Below are positions 33,276 through 40,959 of a stretch of 64,000 nucleotides of DNA, piece after piece (the stretch's first letter is position 1; each line of letters begins with the position of its first letter). The stretch covers positions 1-64,000 of the forward strand of contig NZ_FONG01000022.1 in assembly GCF_900112845.1 (NCBI RefSeq), given 5' to 3'. The DNA is from Actinacidiphila alni. GTDB lineage: Bacteria; Actinomycetota; Actinomycetes; Streptomycetales; Streptomycetaceae. A model generated the notes under the pieces. That model was not told where the DNA came from, did not search any database, and was given only the letters and a program-made list of their open reading frames with translations. Both the position numbers and the translations under genes were made by a program.

Positions 33276-33722
33276 ATGGGCAAGCGCCGTGTGGACGACA
33301 TGGAAAGCGACATCGAGAGCGTCGAGGACTGGACGCAGTCCGCGACCGAACGCAACCGGCTGCCGTGCTCGGCGCACGGGAGCACCTGCGAGTCCGGTGA
33401 GATGGTGGCCACGGTCCGCCTCCGCAGGCCGAGCAGCGGCACCCGCGTCCGCTACGCGGCCGTCTGCCGGCGCTTCCTGGACGAGCACCCGGGCAAGGTC
33501 GCACAAGCCCGTGCGCGGGCGGCCGGAATCGAACCCGGCGACTTCTACGCCAGCGCCATGGGCGACTGCTGGCACACCGACGCGTTCTGCCCCGGCATCC
33601 GGGCCGGCCGCAGCGCGGCGATCACCAACGACTACACCACCCACCCACTCCTGGCCTTCGCCACCGCCGAAGCCGCAGCGGCCCACTCCCTTCTGGGCAA
33701 TCCGTGCGGCTCCTGCCGATAG
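33276..33722 (+). CDS. Uncharacterised cysteine-containing protein
   Basis: I do not recognise this 148-aa protein. It starts MGKRRVDDMESDIESVEDWT and contains seven cysteines, including LPCSAHGSTCESGEM, GDCWHTDAFCPGIRAG and the end GNPCGSCR. Spaced Cys and His suggest a metal site. Codon bias at third positions is that of a real Streptomyces gene. ATG at 33300 is an alternative start. It follows the ATPase gene after 67 bp on the same strand. Confidence 0.5.
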   Translation: MGKRRVDDMESDIESVEDWTQSATERNRLPCSAHGSTCESGEMVATVRLRRPSSGTRVRYAAVCRRFLDEHPGKVAQARARAAGIEPGDFYASAMGDCWHTDAFCPGIRAGRSAAITNDYTTHPLLAFATAEAAAAHSLLGNPCGSCR

Positions 33723-33775
33723 CCGGTCCGGCGGAACCGGCTCGCAGAAGTCTCACCCCGTCCGCGGGGCGGGGC

Positions 33776-34333
33776 TCACGGTAGGCGCTTGCGCACTTCG
33801 GACCATGAGGTGAGCCGGTCCTTCGCGGGACCGGGCGGGAGGAGAGGGATCAGCCGATCCACGTGGGCCGTCAGGTTCTTGCACCGCCGAAGCGCGCCGA
33901 TCTGTTCGGCGGGCAGAAGACGCCAATTCGCCGCGAGCGCCCCGGCCCGGTCGGGTGTGAGCGCGGGCATGAGCGAGAGCGCCGCCAGTGTGTCGGCGGC
34001 GAGCGCTTCGGGATTCCAGGCCGGGTCGGTGCCGGGGCCGAGATGAGTGATGATCCAGGTGCGCAGGGCGAAATTCTGGCCCCGCTTCCGCGCGTCGTCC
34101 CACGGGGTCCCGCTGGGGAGCAGGTCGTTGGCGGTCAAGGACACCTCGGCCCAGCGCAGCCGCAGGCCATGCGGCTCATCCGCACCGGACTCGGAGCCAT
34201 GGCCGTAAGTATGGAATTGGGCAACGGTCCTTATTCGCTCGAGTTCATGCCACTTCCTGGCGGCCGCAAGCTTCTCGAGGCGCTCCCTCGTCCAGCCCTT
34301 GAGCTGGCGGATCGAACGGTCGCTGTCGCCCAA
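33776..34333 (-). CDS. Uncharacterised protein, start uncertain
   Basis: I do not recognise this 185-aa protein. It reads DSDRSIRQLKGWTRERLEKL, then WDDARKRGQNFALRTWIITH and ANWRLLPAEQIGALRRCKN, ending LTSWSEVRKRLP; it looks soluble and helical. The frame is open upstream through a terminator and into tRNA-Cys, which cannot be coding, so a TTG at 34333 after GAGGAGA is the best start. The spacing is tight. It might be the C-terminal part of a larger gene cut short by an insertion near the tRNA. Confidence 0.42.
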   Translation of the reverse strand: MGDSDRSIRQLKGWTRERLEKLAAARKWHELERIRTVAQFHTYGHGSESGADEPHGLRLRWAEVSLTANDLLPSGTPWDDARKRGQNFALRTWIITHLGPGTDPAWNPEALAADTLAALSLMPALTPDRAGALAANWRLLPAEQIGALRRCKNLTAHVDRLIPLLPPGPAKDRLTSWSEVRKRLP

Positions 34334-34392
34334 CTCTCCTCGTTTCGCATGCCGGGAACAGGCGGACCACAACGTAACGGCAAAACGGGTCG

Positions 34393-34442
34393 GACGACGA
34401 ATGGGGCGGCACCCGGATGCGGGTGCCGCCCCATTCGTCGTC
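34393..34442 (-). terminator. Terminator of tRNA-Cys, 23-bp perfect stem
   Basis: The arms at 34393-34415 and 34420-34442 pair over 23 bases without mismatch around a GATG loop; the arm begins GACGACGAATGGGGCGG. It lies 16 bases beyond the tRNA 3' end. GTTTTG follows on the minus strand. Confidence 0.9.
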
Positions 34443-34458
34443 TGCCTGGCGCAGGCAA

Positions 34459-34533
34459 TGGAGGCCGTGACCGGAATCGAACCGGCGTAACTCGCTTTGC
34501 AGGCGAGTCCCTCAACCACTCGGGCACACGGCC
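34459..34533 (-). tRNA. tRNA-Cys (GCA)
   Basis: The cloverleaf is complete. The acceptor is GGCCGTG with CACGGCC, the D-arm CCCGAGTGGTTGAGGG, the anticodon arm CTCGC-CTGCAAA-GCGAG with anticodon GCA (34500-34498), the T-arm GCCGG-TTCGATT-CCGGT, and CCA is encoded. Confidence 0.93.
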
Positions 34534-34725
34534 GTGTGCGGGGGTGCTGTATGAGCGTCGCCGGGGCTGGGGAGTGGGGTCAAGAGGAAAGGTGGGACTG
34601 CCATGCGGTGTTCACGGGGGTTCATGAAACGGGAGGAGCGGGGGTGGGGGCGTAGGGCGAAAGGATGAGGAAGAGCGGGGCGCAGGGCAGGGGTGAAAGG
34701 GGGCCGTGCCCCTTACCCTGGGCGG

Positions 34726-36216
34726 GTGACTGCCTCCGAGACTCGCCGTGACCAGCGGATATCCGCCGACGTTGTCGCCGAAGGAGCGGCATTCGAGGGA
34801 GTGCTCGGGCGGACGTACCGGGCGCTGACGCTCGGCATCGTGTCAGTGGTGCTGATGATCGCGTTCGAGGCGACCGCCGTGGGCACGGCGATGCCGATCG
34901 CCGCGCGGGAACTGGACGGGCTCGGGCTGTACGCGTTCGCCTTCTCCGGGTACTTCACGACGTCGCTGCTGGCGATGGTGGTCAGCGGGCAGTGGTGCGA
35001 CCGGTCCGGGCCGCTGCCGCCGCTCGCGGCGGGGATCGGGGGGTTCGCGGCGGGGCTGGTGATCAGCGGGACGGCCGGGTCGATGTGGCCGTTCGTCCTG
35101 GGGCGGGCCGTGCAGGGGCTCGGCGGCGGGCTGGTGATCGTGGCGCTGTACGTCGTGGTGGGCCGGGCGTATCCGGAACGGCTGCGGCCGTCGGTGATGG
35201 CCGCCTTCGCCGCGTCGTGGGTCGTGCCGTCGATCGTCGGGCCGCTGGTGTCGGGCACGGTCACCGAACAGCTCGGCTGGCGCTGGGTGTTCCTGGCCAT
35301 CCCGGTGCTCGTGGCGCTGCCGCTGGCCGTGATGCTGCCCGCGCTGCGGCGCACCGCGCAGGCGCCAGAGCCCGGCCGGGAGGAGGAGACGGCGCGGCCC
35401 CGGATCGACGGCCGCCGCATCTGGTACGCCGTCGCCCTCGCGACCGGCGCGGCCCTCCTCCAGTACGCGGGCCAGGACCTCGACCTGCTCTCCGCGGTCC
35501 CGGCCGCCGCGGGCCTGGCCCTGCTCGTACCGTCGGCCCTGCGGCTGCTGCCGCCCGGCACCTTCCGGGCGGTACGCGGCCTGCCCACGGTGGTGCTGAT
35601 GCGCGGCATCGCGGCGGGCACCTTCATCGCCGCCGAGAGCTTCATCCCGCTGATGCTGGTCACCCAGCGCGGCCTGTCCGCGACCATGGCGGGCCTGTCG
35701 CTGGCCGGCGCCGGCCTGACATGGGCGCTCGGCTCGTACGTCCAGGCCCGCCCGCGGCTCGCGCCGGTCCGCGAACGCCTCGCCCAGGCCGGCATGGTGC
35801 TGTCCGCCGCCGCGATCGGCGGCGCCTCCCTCGCGCTGGTGCAGTCCGTACCGGTGTGGGTCGTGGCCGTCGCCTGGTGCGCGGGCGGCCTCGGCATGGG
35901 CCTGGTCATCTCCACCCTCAGCGTGCTGATGCTGGAGCAGTCCGCCCCCGAGGAGGCGGGCGCCAACTCCGCCGCCCTCCAGGTCTCCGACGCCCTGTCC
36001 AACGTCCTCCTGATCGCCGCCGCCGGCACCGTCTTCGCCGCCCTGGGCGGCGGCACCGTCTCCGCGACGACCGACGTCACCCACGGCGTCACCGACCACG
36101 CCACCACCACGGCCCACCCCGCCGCCTTCGCCGCCGTCTTCCTCCCCGCCGCCGCCCTCGCCGTCGCGGGCGCGGTGATCGCCGCCCGCCTGCGCCCGAA
36201 AAAGGCCGCATGCTAA
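34726..36216 (+). CDS. MFS drug-exporter-like transporter
   Basis: The 496-aa protein has 12-14 membrane segments. The first helix holds VLMIAFEATAVGTAMPIAAR (the D/E-ATxVNxALP motif of H+ antiporters), motif A is GQWCDRSGPLPPLA, motif C-like GWRWVFLAIPV occurs, and AALQVSDALSNVLLIAAAG lies near the end. It should export a small molecule by proton exchange; the substrate is unknown. The GTG at 34726 (MTASETRRDQR) is preferred. It is divergent from tRNA-Cys and followed by a toxin-antitoxin pair. Confidence 0.85.
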   Translation: MTASETRRDQRISADVVAEGAAFEGVLGRTYRALTLGIVSVVLMIAFEATAVGTAMPIAARELDGLGLYAFAFSGYFTTSLLAMVVSGQWCDRSGPLPPLAAGIGGFAAGLVISGTAGSMWPFVLGRAVQGLGGGLVIVALYVVVGRAYPERLRPSVMAAFAASWVVPSIVGPLVSGTVTEQLGWRWVFLAIPVLVALPLAVMLPALRRTAQAPEPGREEETARPRIDGRRIWYAVALATGAALLQYAGQDLDLLSAVPAAAGLALLVPSALRLLPPGTFRAVRGLPTVVLMRGIAAGTFIAAESFIPLMLVTQRGLSATMAGLSLAGAGLTWALGSYVQARPRLAPVRERLAQAGMVLSAAAIGGASLALVQSVPVWVVAVAWCAGGLGMGLVISTLSVLMLEQSAPEEAGANSAALQVSDALSNVLLIAAAGTVFAALGGGTVSATTDVTHGVTDHATTTAHPAAFAAVFLPAAALAVAGAVIAARLRPKKAAC

Positions 36217-36235
36217 GTGGTACCACTTGGTACCA
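36215..36235. promoter_or_regulatory. Toxin-antitoxin autoregulatory operator
   Basis: TGGTACCA occurs twice (36218-36225, 36228-36235), each copy a palindrome, with centres 10 bp apart, so both lie on one face of the helix. The first extends to the 14-bp palindrome AAGTGGTACCACTT. It lies 7 bp before the antitoxin start and overlaps the stop of the MFS gene. Confidence 0.8.
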
Positions 36236-36242
36236 TGGGGTC

Positions 36243-36440
36243 ATGCCTGGACTGAACGTGCGATTCACCGAGGAAGAACTGGAAGCCCTGCGCGAGCGCG
36301 CCGACTCCGAGGGCACCAGCATGCAGTCCCTCGCCCACGACGCCGTGGTGCGGGCGATCAGCGAGCGCTCTCGCCTCTTCGAGGACGCGGCGGCCCACGT
36401 ACTCGGAGTCAGCGGTGAGCTGAACCGGCGCCTGGCGTGA
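36243..36440 (+). CDS. RHH-type antitoxin
   Basis: The 65-aa protein begins PGLNVRFTEEELEALRERAD, a ribbon-helix-helix DNA-binding start, followed by SMQSLAHDAVVRAI. The C-terminal part (RLFEDAAAHVLGVSGELNRR) would wrap the toxin. It is the partner of the Doc-like gene that overlaps its stop as GTGA, and it probably binds the TGGTACCA operator. Confidence 0.85.
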   Translation: MPGLNVRFTEEELEALRERADSEGTSMQSLAHDAVVRAISERSRLFEDAAAHVLGVSGELNRRLA

Positions 36441-36811
36441 CGCACTTCCTCACGCTCCCGGAACTGCTGGAACTGGCCCGCCGCCTCGGCGCCGACGAGG
36501 TGCGCGACTACGGCCTGCTTGAGTCGGCCCTCGCCCGCCCGAAGGCCAGCGTCTTCGGGCAGGACGCCTATCCCGACGTCTGGCAGAAGGCAGCGGCGCT
36601 GATGGAGTCCCTGGCGCGCAATCACGCGCTCGTGGACGGCAACAAGCGCATCGCCTGGTACGCGACCTGGGTCTTCCTCCAGATCAACGGCCACCGGTTG
36701 CGTGCGGACTTCGACGTGGATGAGGCCGAGGCCTTCGTCCTGGCCGTCTGCCAGGGGTTGCTGGACGTGCCGAAGACGGCTGAGGCCCTGCGGGCCTTCG
36801 GCGAAGCGTGA
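36437..36811 (+). CDS. Doc-family toxin (Fic fold)
   Basis: The 124-aa protein has the Doc motif HALVDGNKR (63-71), preceded by ALMESLARN and followed by IAWYATWVFLQINGH. Doc toxins phosphorylate elongation factor Tu and stop translation. The usual Phe of HxFxDGNKR is Leu here; His63, Asp67 and Lys70-Arg71 are kept. The GTG overlaps the antitoxin stop. Confidence 0.9.
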   Translation: MTHFLTLPELLELARRLGADEVRDYGLLESALARPKASVFGQDAYPDVWQKAAALMESLARNHALVDGNKRIAWYATWVFLQINGHRLRADFDVDEAEAFVLAVCQGLLDVPKTAEALRAFGEA

Positions 36812-37001
36812 CCTCCCGAAGGGCCCGTAGCGTGCACGCGGCGCCGCGCTGTGAGGTGGGTCGCAGACGGGCGACGCGGGGGCGTCACGCCGGGTGTGGT
36901 GGGGTGCGGCCGGTAGGCTGAGGCGGTTTTCGTACCGACGGCCGTCGGAGGATGTGGGCGGCCGGCGGGACCGTACGTGCTGCCGACCCCCGACGGAGAC
37001 C

Positions 37002-38792
37002 GTGACTACCACCGCCTCATCGCACCCGCACCACCTGTCTCCCGCGTTCCCCGGGCGCGCGCCCTGGGGGACGGCGAACGCGCTACGGGCCTGGCAGCAG
37101 GGGGCCATCGACGCGTACGTCGCCAAGCAGCCGCGGGACTTCCTCGCGGTGGCGACACCCGGCGCCGGGAAGACGACGTTCGCGCTGACGCTCGCCTCGT
37201 ACCTGCTGCACAACCACCTCGTGCAGCAGATCACCGTGGTGGCGCCCACCGAGCACCTCAAGACGCAGTGGGCGGACGCGGCGGCGCGGATAGGGATCAA
37301 GCTGGATCCGGACTACAGCGCGGGCCCGGTCGGGAAGGAATTCCACGGCGTCGCGGTGACGTACGCGGGTGTGGGCGTGCGGCCGATGCTGCACCGCAAC
37401 CGCTGCGAGCAGCGCAAGACCCTGGTGATCCTGGACGAGATCCACCACGCGGGCGACAGCAAGTCGTGGGGCGAGGCGTGCCTGGAGGCGTTCGACCCGG
37501 CCACCCGCCGTCTGGCGCTGACCGGTACGCCGTTCAGGTCGGACACCAACCCGATCCCGTTCGTGGTGTACGAGGAGGGCAACGACGGCATCCGCCGCAG
37601 CGCCGCCGACTACACGTACGGGTACGGCAACGCGCTCGCCGACGGCGTCGTCCGCCCGGTGATCTTCCTCAGCTACAGCGGCAACATGCGCTGGCGCACC
37701 AAGGCAGGCGACGAGATCGCCGCGCGGCTCGGCGAGCCGATGACCAAGGACGCGATCGGGCAGGCGTGGCGGACCGCGCTCTCGCCGACCGGCGAGTGGA
37801 TCCCCAACGTCCTCAAGGCCGCCGACCAGCGGCTCACCGAGGTCCGCAAGGGCATCCCGGACGCCGGCGGCCTCGTCATCGCCACCGACCAGGAGTCGGC
37901 CCGCGCCTACGCCAAGATCCTCAAGGAGATCTCCGGCGAGAAGCCGACCGTCGTCCTGTCCGACGACCCCGGCTCGTCCAAGCGGATCGAGAAGTTCAGC
38001 GCGTCCGAGGAGCGCTGGATGGTCGCGGTCCGGATGGTCTCCGAGGGCGTGGACGTCCCCCGCCTCGCGGTCGGGGTGTACGCGACGACGATCTCGACCC
38101 CGCTGTTCTTCGCGCAGGCGGTCGGCCGTTTCGTACGGTCCAGGCGGCGCGGCGAGACCGCGTCCGTGTTCGTGCCGACCATCCCGATGCTGCTGGAATT
38201 CGCCAACGAGATGGAGGTCGAGCGCGACCACGTGCTCGACAAGCCCAAGAAACAGGGCGAGGAGGACCCCTTCGCGGAGGAGGACAAGCTCCTCGCGGAG
38301 GCCGAGAAGACCGAGGACGAGGCCGGCGAGGAGGACATGCTGCCCTTCGAGGCGCTGGAGTCCGACGCCGTCTTCGACCGGGTCCTCTACGACGGCGCCG
38401 AATTCGGCATGCAGGCGCACCCGGGCAGCGAGGAGGAGCAGGACTACCTCGGCATCCCCGGCCTCCTCGAACCGGACCAGGTGCAGATACTGCTGCAGAA
38501 GCGGCAGGCCCGGCAGATCGCCCACAGCCGCAAGAAGCCGGACGAGGAAGCCGATCTGATCGAGCTGCCCGCCGAACGGCGGCCCATCGTGACGCACCGC
38601 CAGCTCCTCGAACTGCGCAAGGAACTCAACACCTTGGTGGCCGCCTACAACCACCAGAGCGGCAAGCCGCACGGCGTGATTCACACCGAATTGCGCCGGG
38701 TGTGCGGCGGGCCGCCGAGCGCCGAGGCGACCGCGGGACAGCTCACCGAGCGGATCAAGAAGGTCCGCGAGTGGGCGACCCGAATGCGATGA
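37002..38792 (+). CDS. SF2 DEAD/DEAH-box helicase
   Basis: The 596-aa protein has motif Q-like RAWQQGAIDAYV, Walker A ATPGAGKTT (Lys57), VVAPTEHLKTQW, DEIHH (145-149), LALTGTPFRSD (motif III), and in the second domain VRMVSEGVDVPRLAVGVYAT and FFAQAVGRFVRSRR (motif VI). An acidic insert (about 425-470) follows. This helicase type is conserved in actinobacteria and probably acts in DNA repair or restriction-like processes; the exact role is not known. GTG at 37002 follows ACGGAGAC. The 190 bp before it hold nothing recognised. Confidence 0.88.
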   Translation: MTTTASSHPHHLSPAFPGRAPWGTANALRAWQQGAIDAYVAKQPRDFLAVATPGAGKTTFALTLASYLLHNHLVQQITVVAPTEHLKTQWADAAARIGIKLDPDYSAGPVGKEFHGVAVTYAGVGVRPMLHRNRCEQRKTLVILDEIHHAGDSKSWGEACLEAFDPATRRLALTGTPFRSDTNPIPFVVYEEGNDGIRRSAADYTYGYGNALADGVVRPVIFLSYSGNMRWRTKAGDEIAARLGEPMTKDAIGQAWRTALSPTGEWIPNVLKAADQRLTEVRKGIPDAGGLVIATDQESARAYAKILKEISGEKPTVVLSDDPGSSKRIEKFSASEERWMVAVRMVSEGVDVPRLAVGVYATTISTPLFFAQAVGRFVRSRRRGETASVFVPTIPMLLEFANEMEVERDHVLDKPKKQGEEDPFAEEDKLLAEAEKTEDEAGEEDMLPFEALESDAVFDRVLYDGAEFGMQAHPGSEEEQDYLGIPGLLEPDQVQILLQKRQARQIAHSRKKPDEEADLIELPAERRPIVTHRQLLELRKELNTLVAAYNHQSGKPHGVIHTELRRVCGGPPSAEATAGQLTERIKKVREWATRMR

Positions 38793-38923
38793 TGTCGGCC
38801 GTATTGTAGTCGTATCGCGGGCAGCGGAACCCCAAGCTCGGGTCAAAGCGACGCCCGGATTGTGGACGACCCCTTCCGCTGAGCGGTACTCGCTCGCTAC
38901 GGTGCCGGTCACGCACGCGCCGT

Positions 38924-38985
38924 GGCAGTGCAGCCGCGGAGCGCAGCCGGTATGACGACAACCGGCGGCCTCTCCGCGCACTGCC
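38924..38985. repeat. Inverted repeat before the IclR gene
   Basis: GGCAGTGC (38924-38931) and GCACTGCC (38978-38985) are inverted, and GGCAGTGC occurs again at 38994-39001, 45 bp before the start. It may be a set of regulator half-sites. Confidence 0.45.
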
Positions 38986-39046
38986 GCGGGACCGGCAGTG
39001 CGTAACCGCCGTGGAGATGCGCCGCCGCCTACGAGGAGGGGGCGTC

Positions 39047-39829
39047 GTGACCGCGGAGACGTCTCAGACGCTTGACCGGGGCCTGCGGGTTCTCAAGCTG
39101 CTCGCCGACACCGACCACGGGCTGACCGTGACCGAGCTGGCCGCCAAACTCGGGGTGAACCGCACGGTGGTGTACCGCCTGCTGGCCACCCTGGAACAGC
39201 ACTCGCTGGTCCGCCGGGACCTCGGGGGACGGGCCCGTGTGGGCCTCGGCGTGCTCGGCCTGGCCCACCAGGTGCACCCGCTGCTGCGCGAGGCCGCACT
39301 GCCTGCGCTGCGTTCGCTCGCCGAGGAGATCGGGGCGACGGCCCATCTGACCCTCGTCGACGGCAGCGAGGCGCTCGCCGTCGCCGTCGTCGAGCCGACC
39401 TGGACCGATTATCACGTGGCCTACCGCACCGGATTCCGGCATCCGCTGGACCGGGGGGCCGCCGGGCGCGCGATCCTCGCCGGGCGCGGCATGCAGCCGA
39501 CTCCTGACGGGTCGCGCTGGGAGCGGTTCGCCGACGGCGAGGAAGCGGTCGGGGGTTCGCTCTCGCCGTCGCCCGGCCCGGGCGACCCGGGGGATCCCGG
39601 GGCCGCCTCCGAGGCGCCTGCCGCCACCGCTACGGCCACGGAGCCGGTTCGCTACGTGCTGACGCACGGGGAGCTGGAGGCCGGCGCCAGCGGCGCCGCC
39701 GCTCCCCTCCTCGGAGTGCCCGGCATCGAGGGCAGCGTCGGGGTCGTCATGCTCGCGGATTCCGTTCCCGAGCGGGTCGGGGTCCGTGTCGTGGAGGCGG
39801 CCACGGAGGTCGCCGACGCCTTGCGCTGA
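39047..39829 (+). CDS. IclR-family regulator
   Basis: The 260-aa protein has an N-terminal winged helix (about 1-65: SQTLDRGLRVLKLLADTDHG, VTELAAKLGVNRTVVYRLLA) and an IclR effector domain (about 80-260: HLTLVDGSEALAVAVVEPTW, HPLDRGAAGRAILAG, IEGSVGVVMLADSVP). A Gly/Pro/Ala-rich loop (about 170-200) breaks the effector domain. The GTG at 39047 follows GAGGAGGGGG; an upstream GTG at 39011 is weaker. Target genes are unknown. Confidence 0.9.
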   Translation: MTAETSQTLDRGLRVLKLLADTDHGLTVTELAAKLGVNRTVVYRLLATLEQHSLVRRDLGGRARVGLGVLGLAHQVHPLLREAALPALRSLAEEIGATAHLTLVDGSEALAVAVVEPTWTDYHVAYRTGFRHPLDRGAAGRAILAGRGMQPTPDGSRWERFADGEEAVGGSLSPSPGPGDPGDPGAASEAPAATATATEPVRYVLTHGELEAGASGAAAPLLGVPGIEGSVGVVMLADSVPERVGVRVVEAATEVADALR

Positions 39830-39891
39830 CGCGCGGGTTCGACACGTAGTCGGGGTGCCCGAGGTCTCTCCTGCGGAGGGCGGTAACCATC

Positions 39892-40022
39892 AGGGGCGCG
39901 GGGAACTGCGCGGCCCGCCCCCACCGGGCCGGTGGTCGCAGAACAAGCAGCGTCTGCCCCGCTGGGGGCGGTTTTCTGCCTGAAGGCGCGCTGCGGCTGA
40001 GCGCGCAGTTCCCCGCGCCCCT
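39892..40022. repeat. Streptomyces dispersed intergenic repeat, locus B
   Basis: The 332-bp gap between the IclR gene and the S16-type gene holds a perfect 21-bp inverted pair: AGGGGCGCGGGGAACTGCGC plus G (39892-39912) and its complement (40002-40022). The centre holds CCGCCCCCA / GGGGGCGG words, and a third GCGCCCCTAACG copy follows near 40063-40075. No gene is seen. Confidence 0.75.
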
Positions 40023-40161
40023 AACGGGGCATCCCACTTCCGCCGGCGCAGCGCCGCGTCCCCGCGCCCCTAACGAACCGCACTCCGCAGGAGACCTCGC
40101 TTGCCCCCAGGCATGGGGGCTCGGGCGCACCCGGGGCGACGGGTGAAATAAGGTTCGCCGC

Positions 40162-40950
40162 ATGCCTAATGTTTCCCGGCGGACCCGGATCCTGGCCGTG
40201 TGCGCGGCGGTGGTCGCCGCGCTGCTGGCGGTGGCGGTGTTCGCCCCGCTCCCGGTGTCGATCGTGGAGCCGGGACTGACGGCGGACGTCCTGGGCGCGG
40301 ACCAGGGCACGCAGATCATCACGGTGAGCGGTACGCAGGTCAGGAAGACCAGCGGCCAGCTGCGGATGGTGACGATCCAGGCGACGGCACCGGACGCGTC
40401 GGTGCACTTCACGGACGTGTGGAAGGCGTGGTTCAAGAAGGACCAGGCGGTGATGCCCCGGGACTCGGTCTACCCCAGCGGCGGCTCGGTCAAGGACATC
40501 GAGAAGGCCAACCAGAAGGAGATGACCGACTCGCAGGACGCGGCGACGACGGCCGCGCTCAAGCACCTGGGCCTGTCGCCCGCGAAGGTGACGGTCGACC
40601 TGCACCTGGAGGACGTCGGCGGCCCGAGCGCCGGCCTGCTGTTCACCCTCGGCATCATCGACAAGATCGACGGCGACGGCCGCGGCGGCGACCTCACCGG
40701 CGGCCGGACCATCGCGGGCACCGGCACCATCGACGGCTCGGGCAAGGTCGGCGCGGTCGGCGGCGTACCGCTGAAGGAGCAGGCGGCGCGGCGGGACGGC
40801 GCCACCGTCTTCCTGGTGCCGCGCGGCGAGTGCTCGGACGCCAAGGCCGAGCTGCCGTCCGGGCTGCGGCTGATCCCGGTCGACACGCTCGACGGCGCGC
40901 TGGACGCGCTGGACGCCCTCCGGTCGGGCGGCAGGCTCCCGGCCTGTTAA
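40162..40950 (+). CDS. Membrane-anchored S16 (Lon-type) protease, YlbL-like without PDZ
   Basis: The 262-aa protein has one N-terminal membrane segment (about 9-31), the YlbL-type beta region (QIITVSGTQVRKTSGQLRMV) and a Lon proteolytic domain with Ser156 in GGPSAGLL and Lys205 in GVPLKEQA, the Ser-Lys dyad. Usual YlbL proteins are ~340 aa and have a PDZ domain between these parts; here SQDAATTAALKHLGL runs directly into the S16 domain. It would cleave proteins outside or at the membrane. Its C-terminus (GGRLPAC) ends in Cys. Confidence 0.85.
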   Translation: MPNVSRRTRILAVCAAVVAALLAVAVFAPLPVSIVEPGLTADVLGADQGTQIITVSGTQVRKTSGQLRMVTIQATAPDASVHFTDVWKAWFKKDQAVMPRDSVYPSGGSVKDIEKANQKEMTDSQDAATTAALKHLGLSPAKVTVDLHLEDVGGPSAGLLFTLGIIDKIDGDGRGGDLTGGRTIAGTGTIDGSGKVGAVGGVPLKEQAARRDGATVFLVPRGECSDAKAELPSGLRLIPVDTLDGALDALDALRSGGRLPAC

Positions 40951-40959
40951 GAGGTCCTG

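Noticed and set aside
34231..34527. 98-aa frame across tRNA-Cys
   Set aside because: It crosses the tRNA and its terminator; not credible as a gene.
37083..38981. 632-aa minus-strand frame
   Set aside because: It is antisense to the SF2 helicase, whose motifs are complete on the plus strand.
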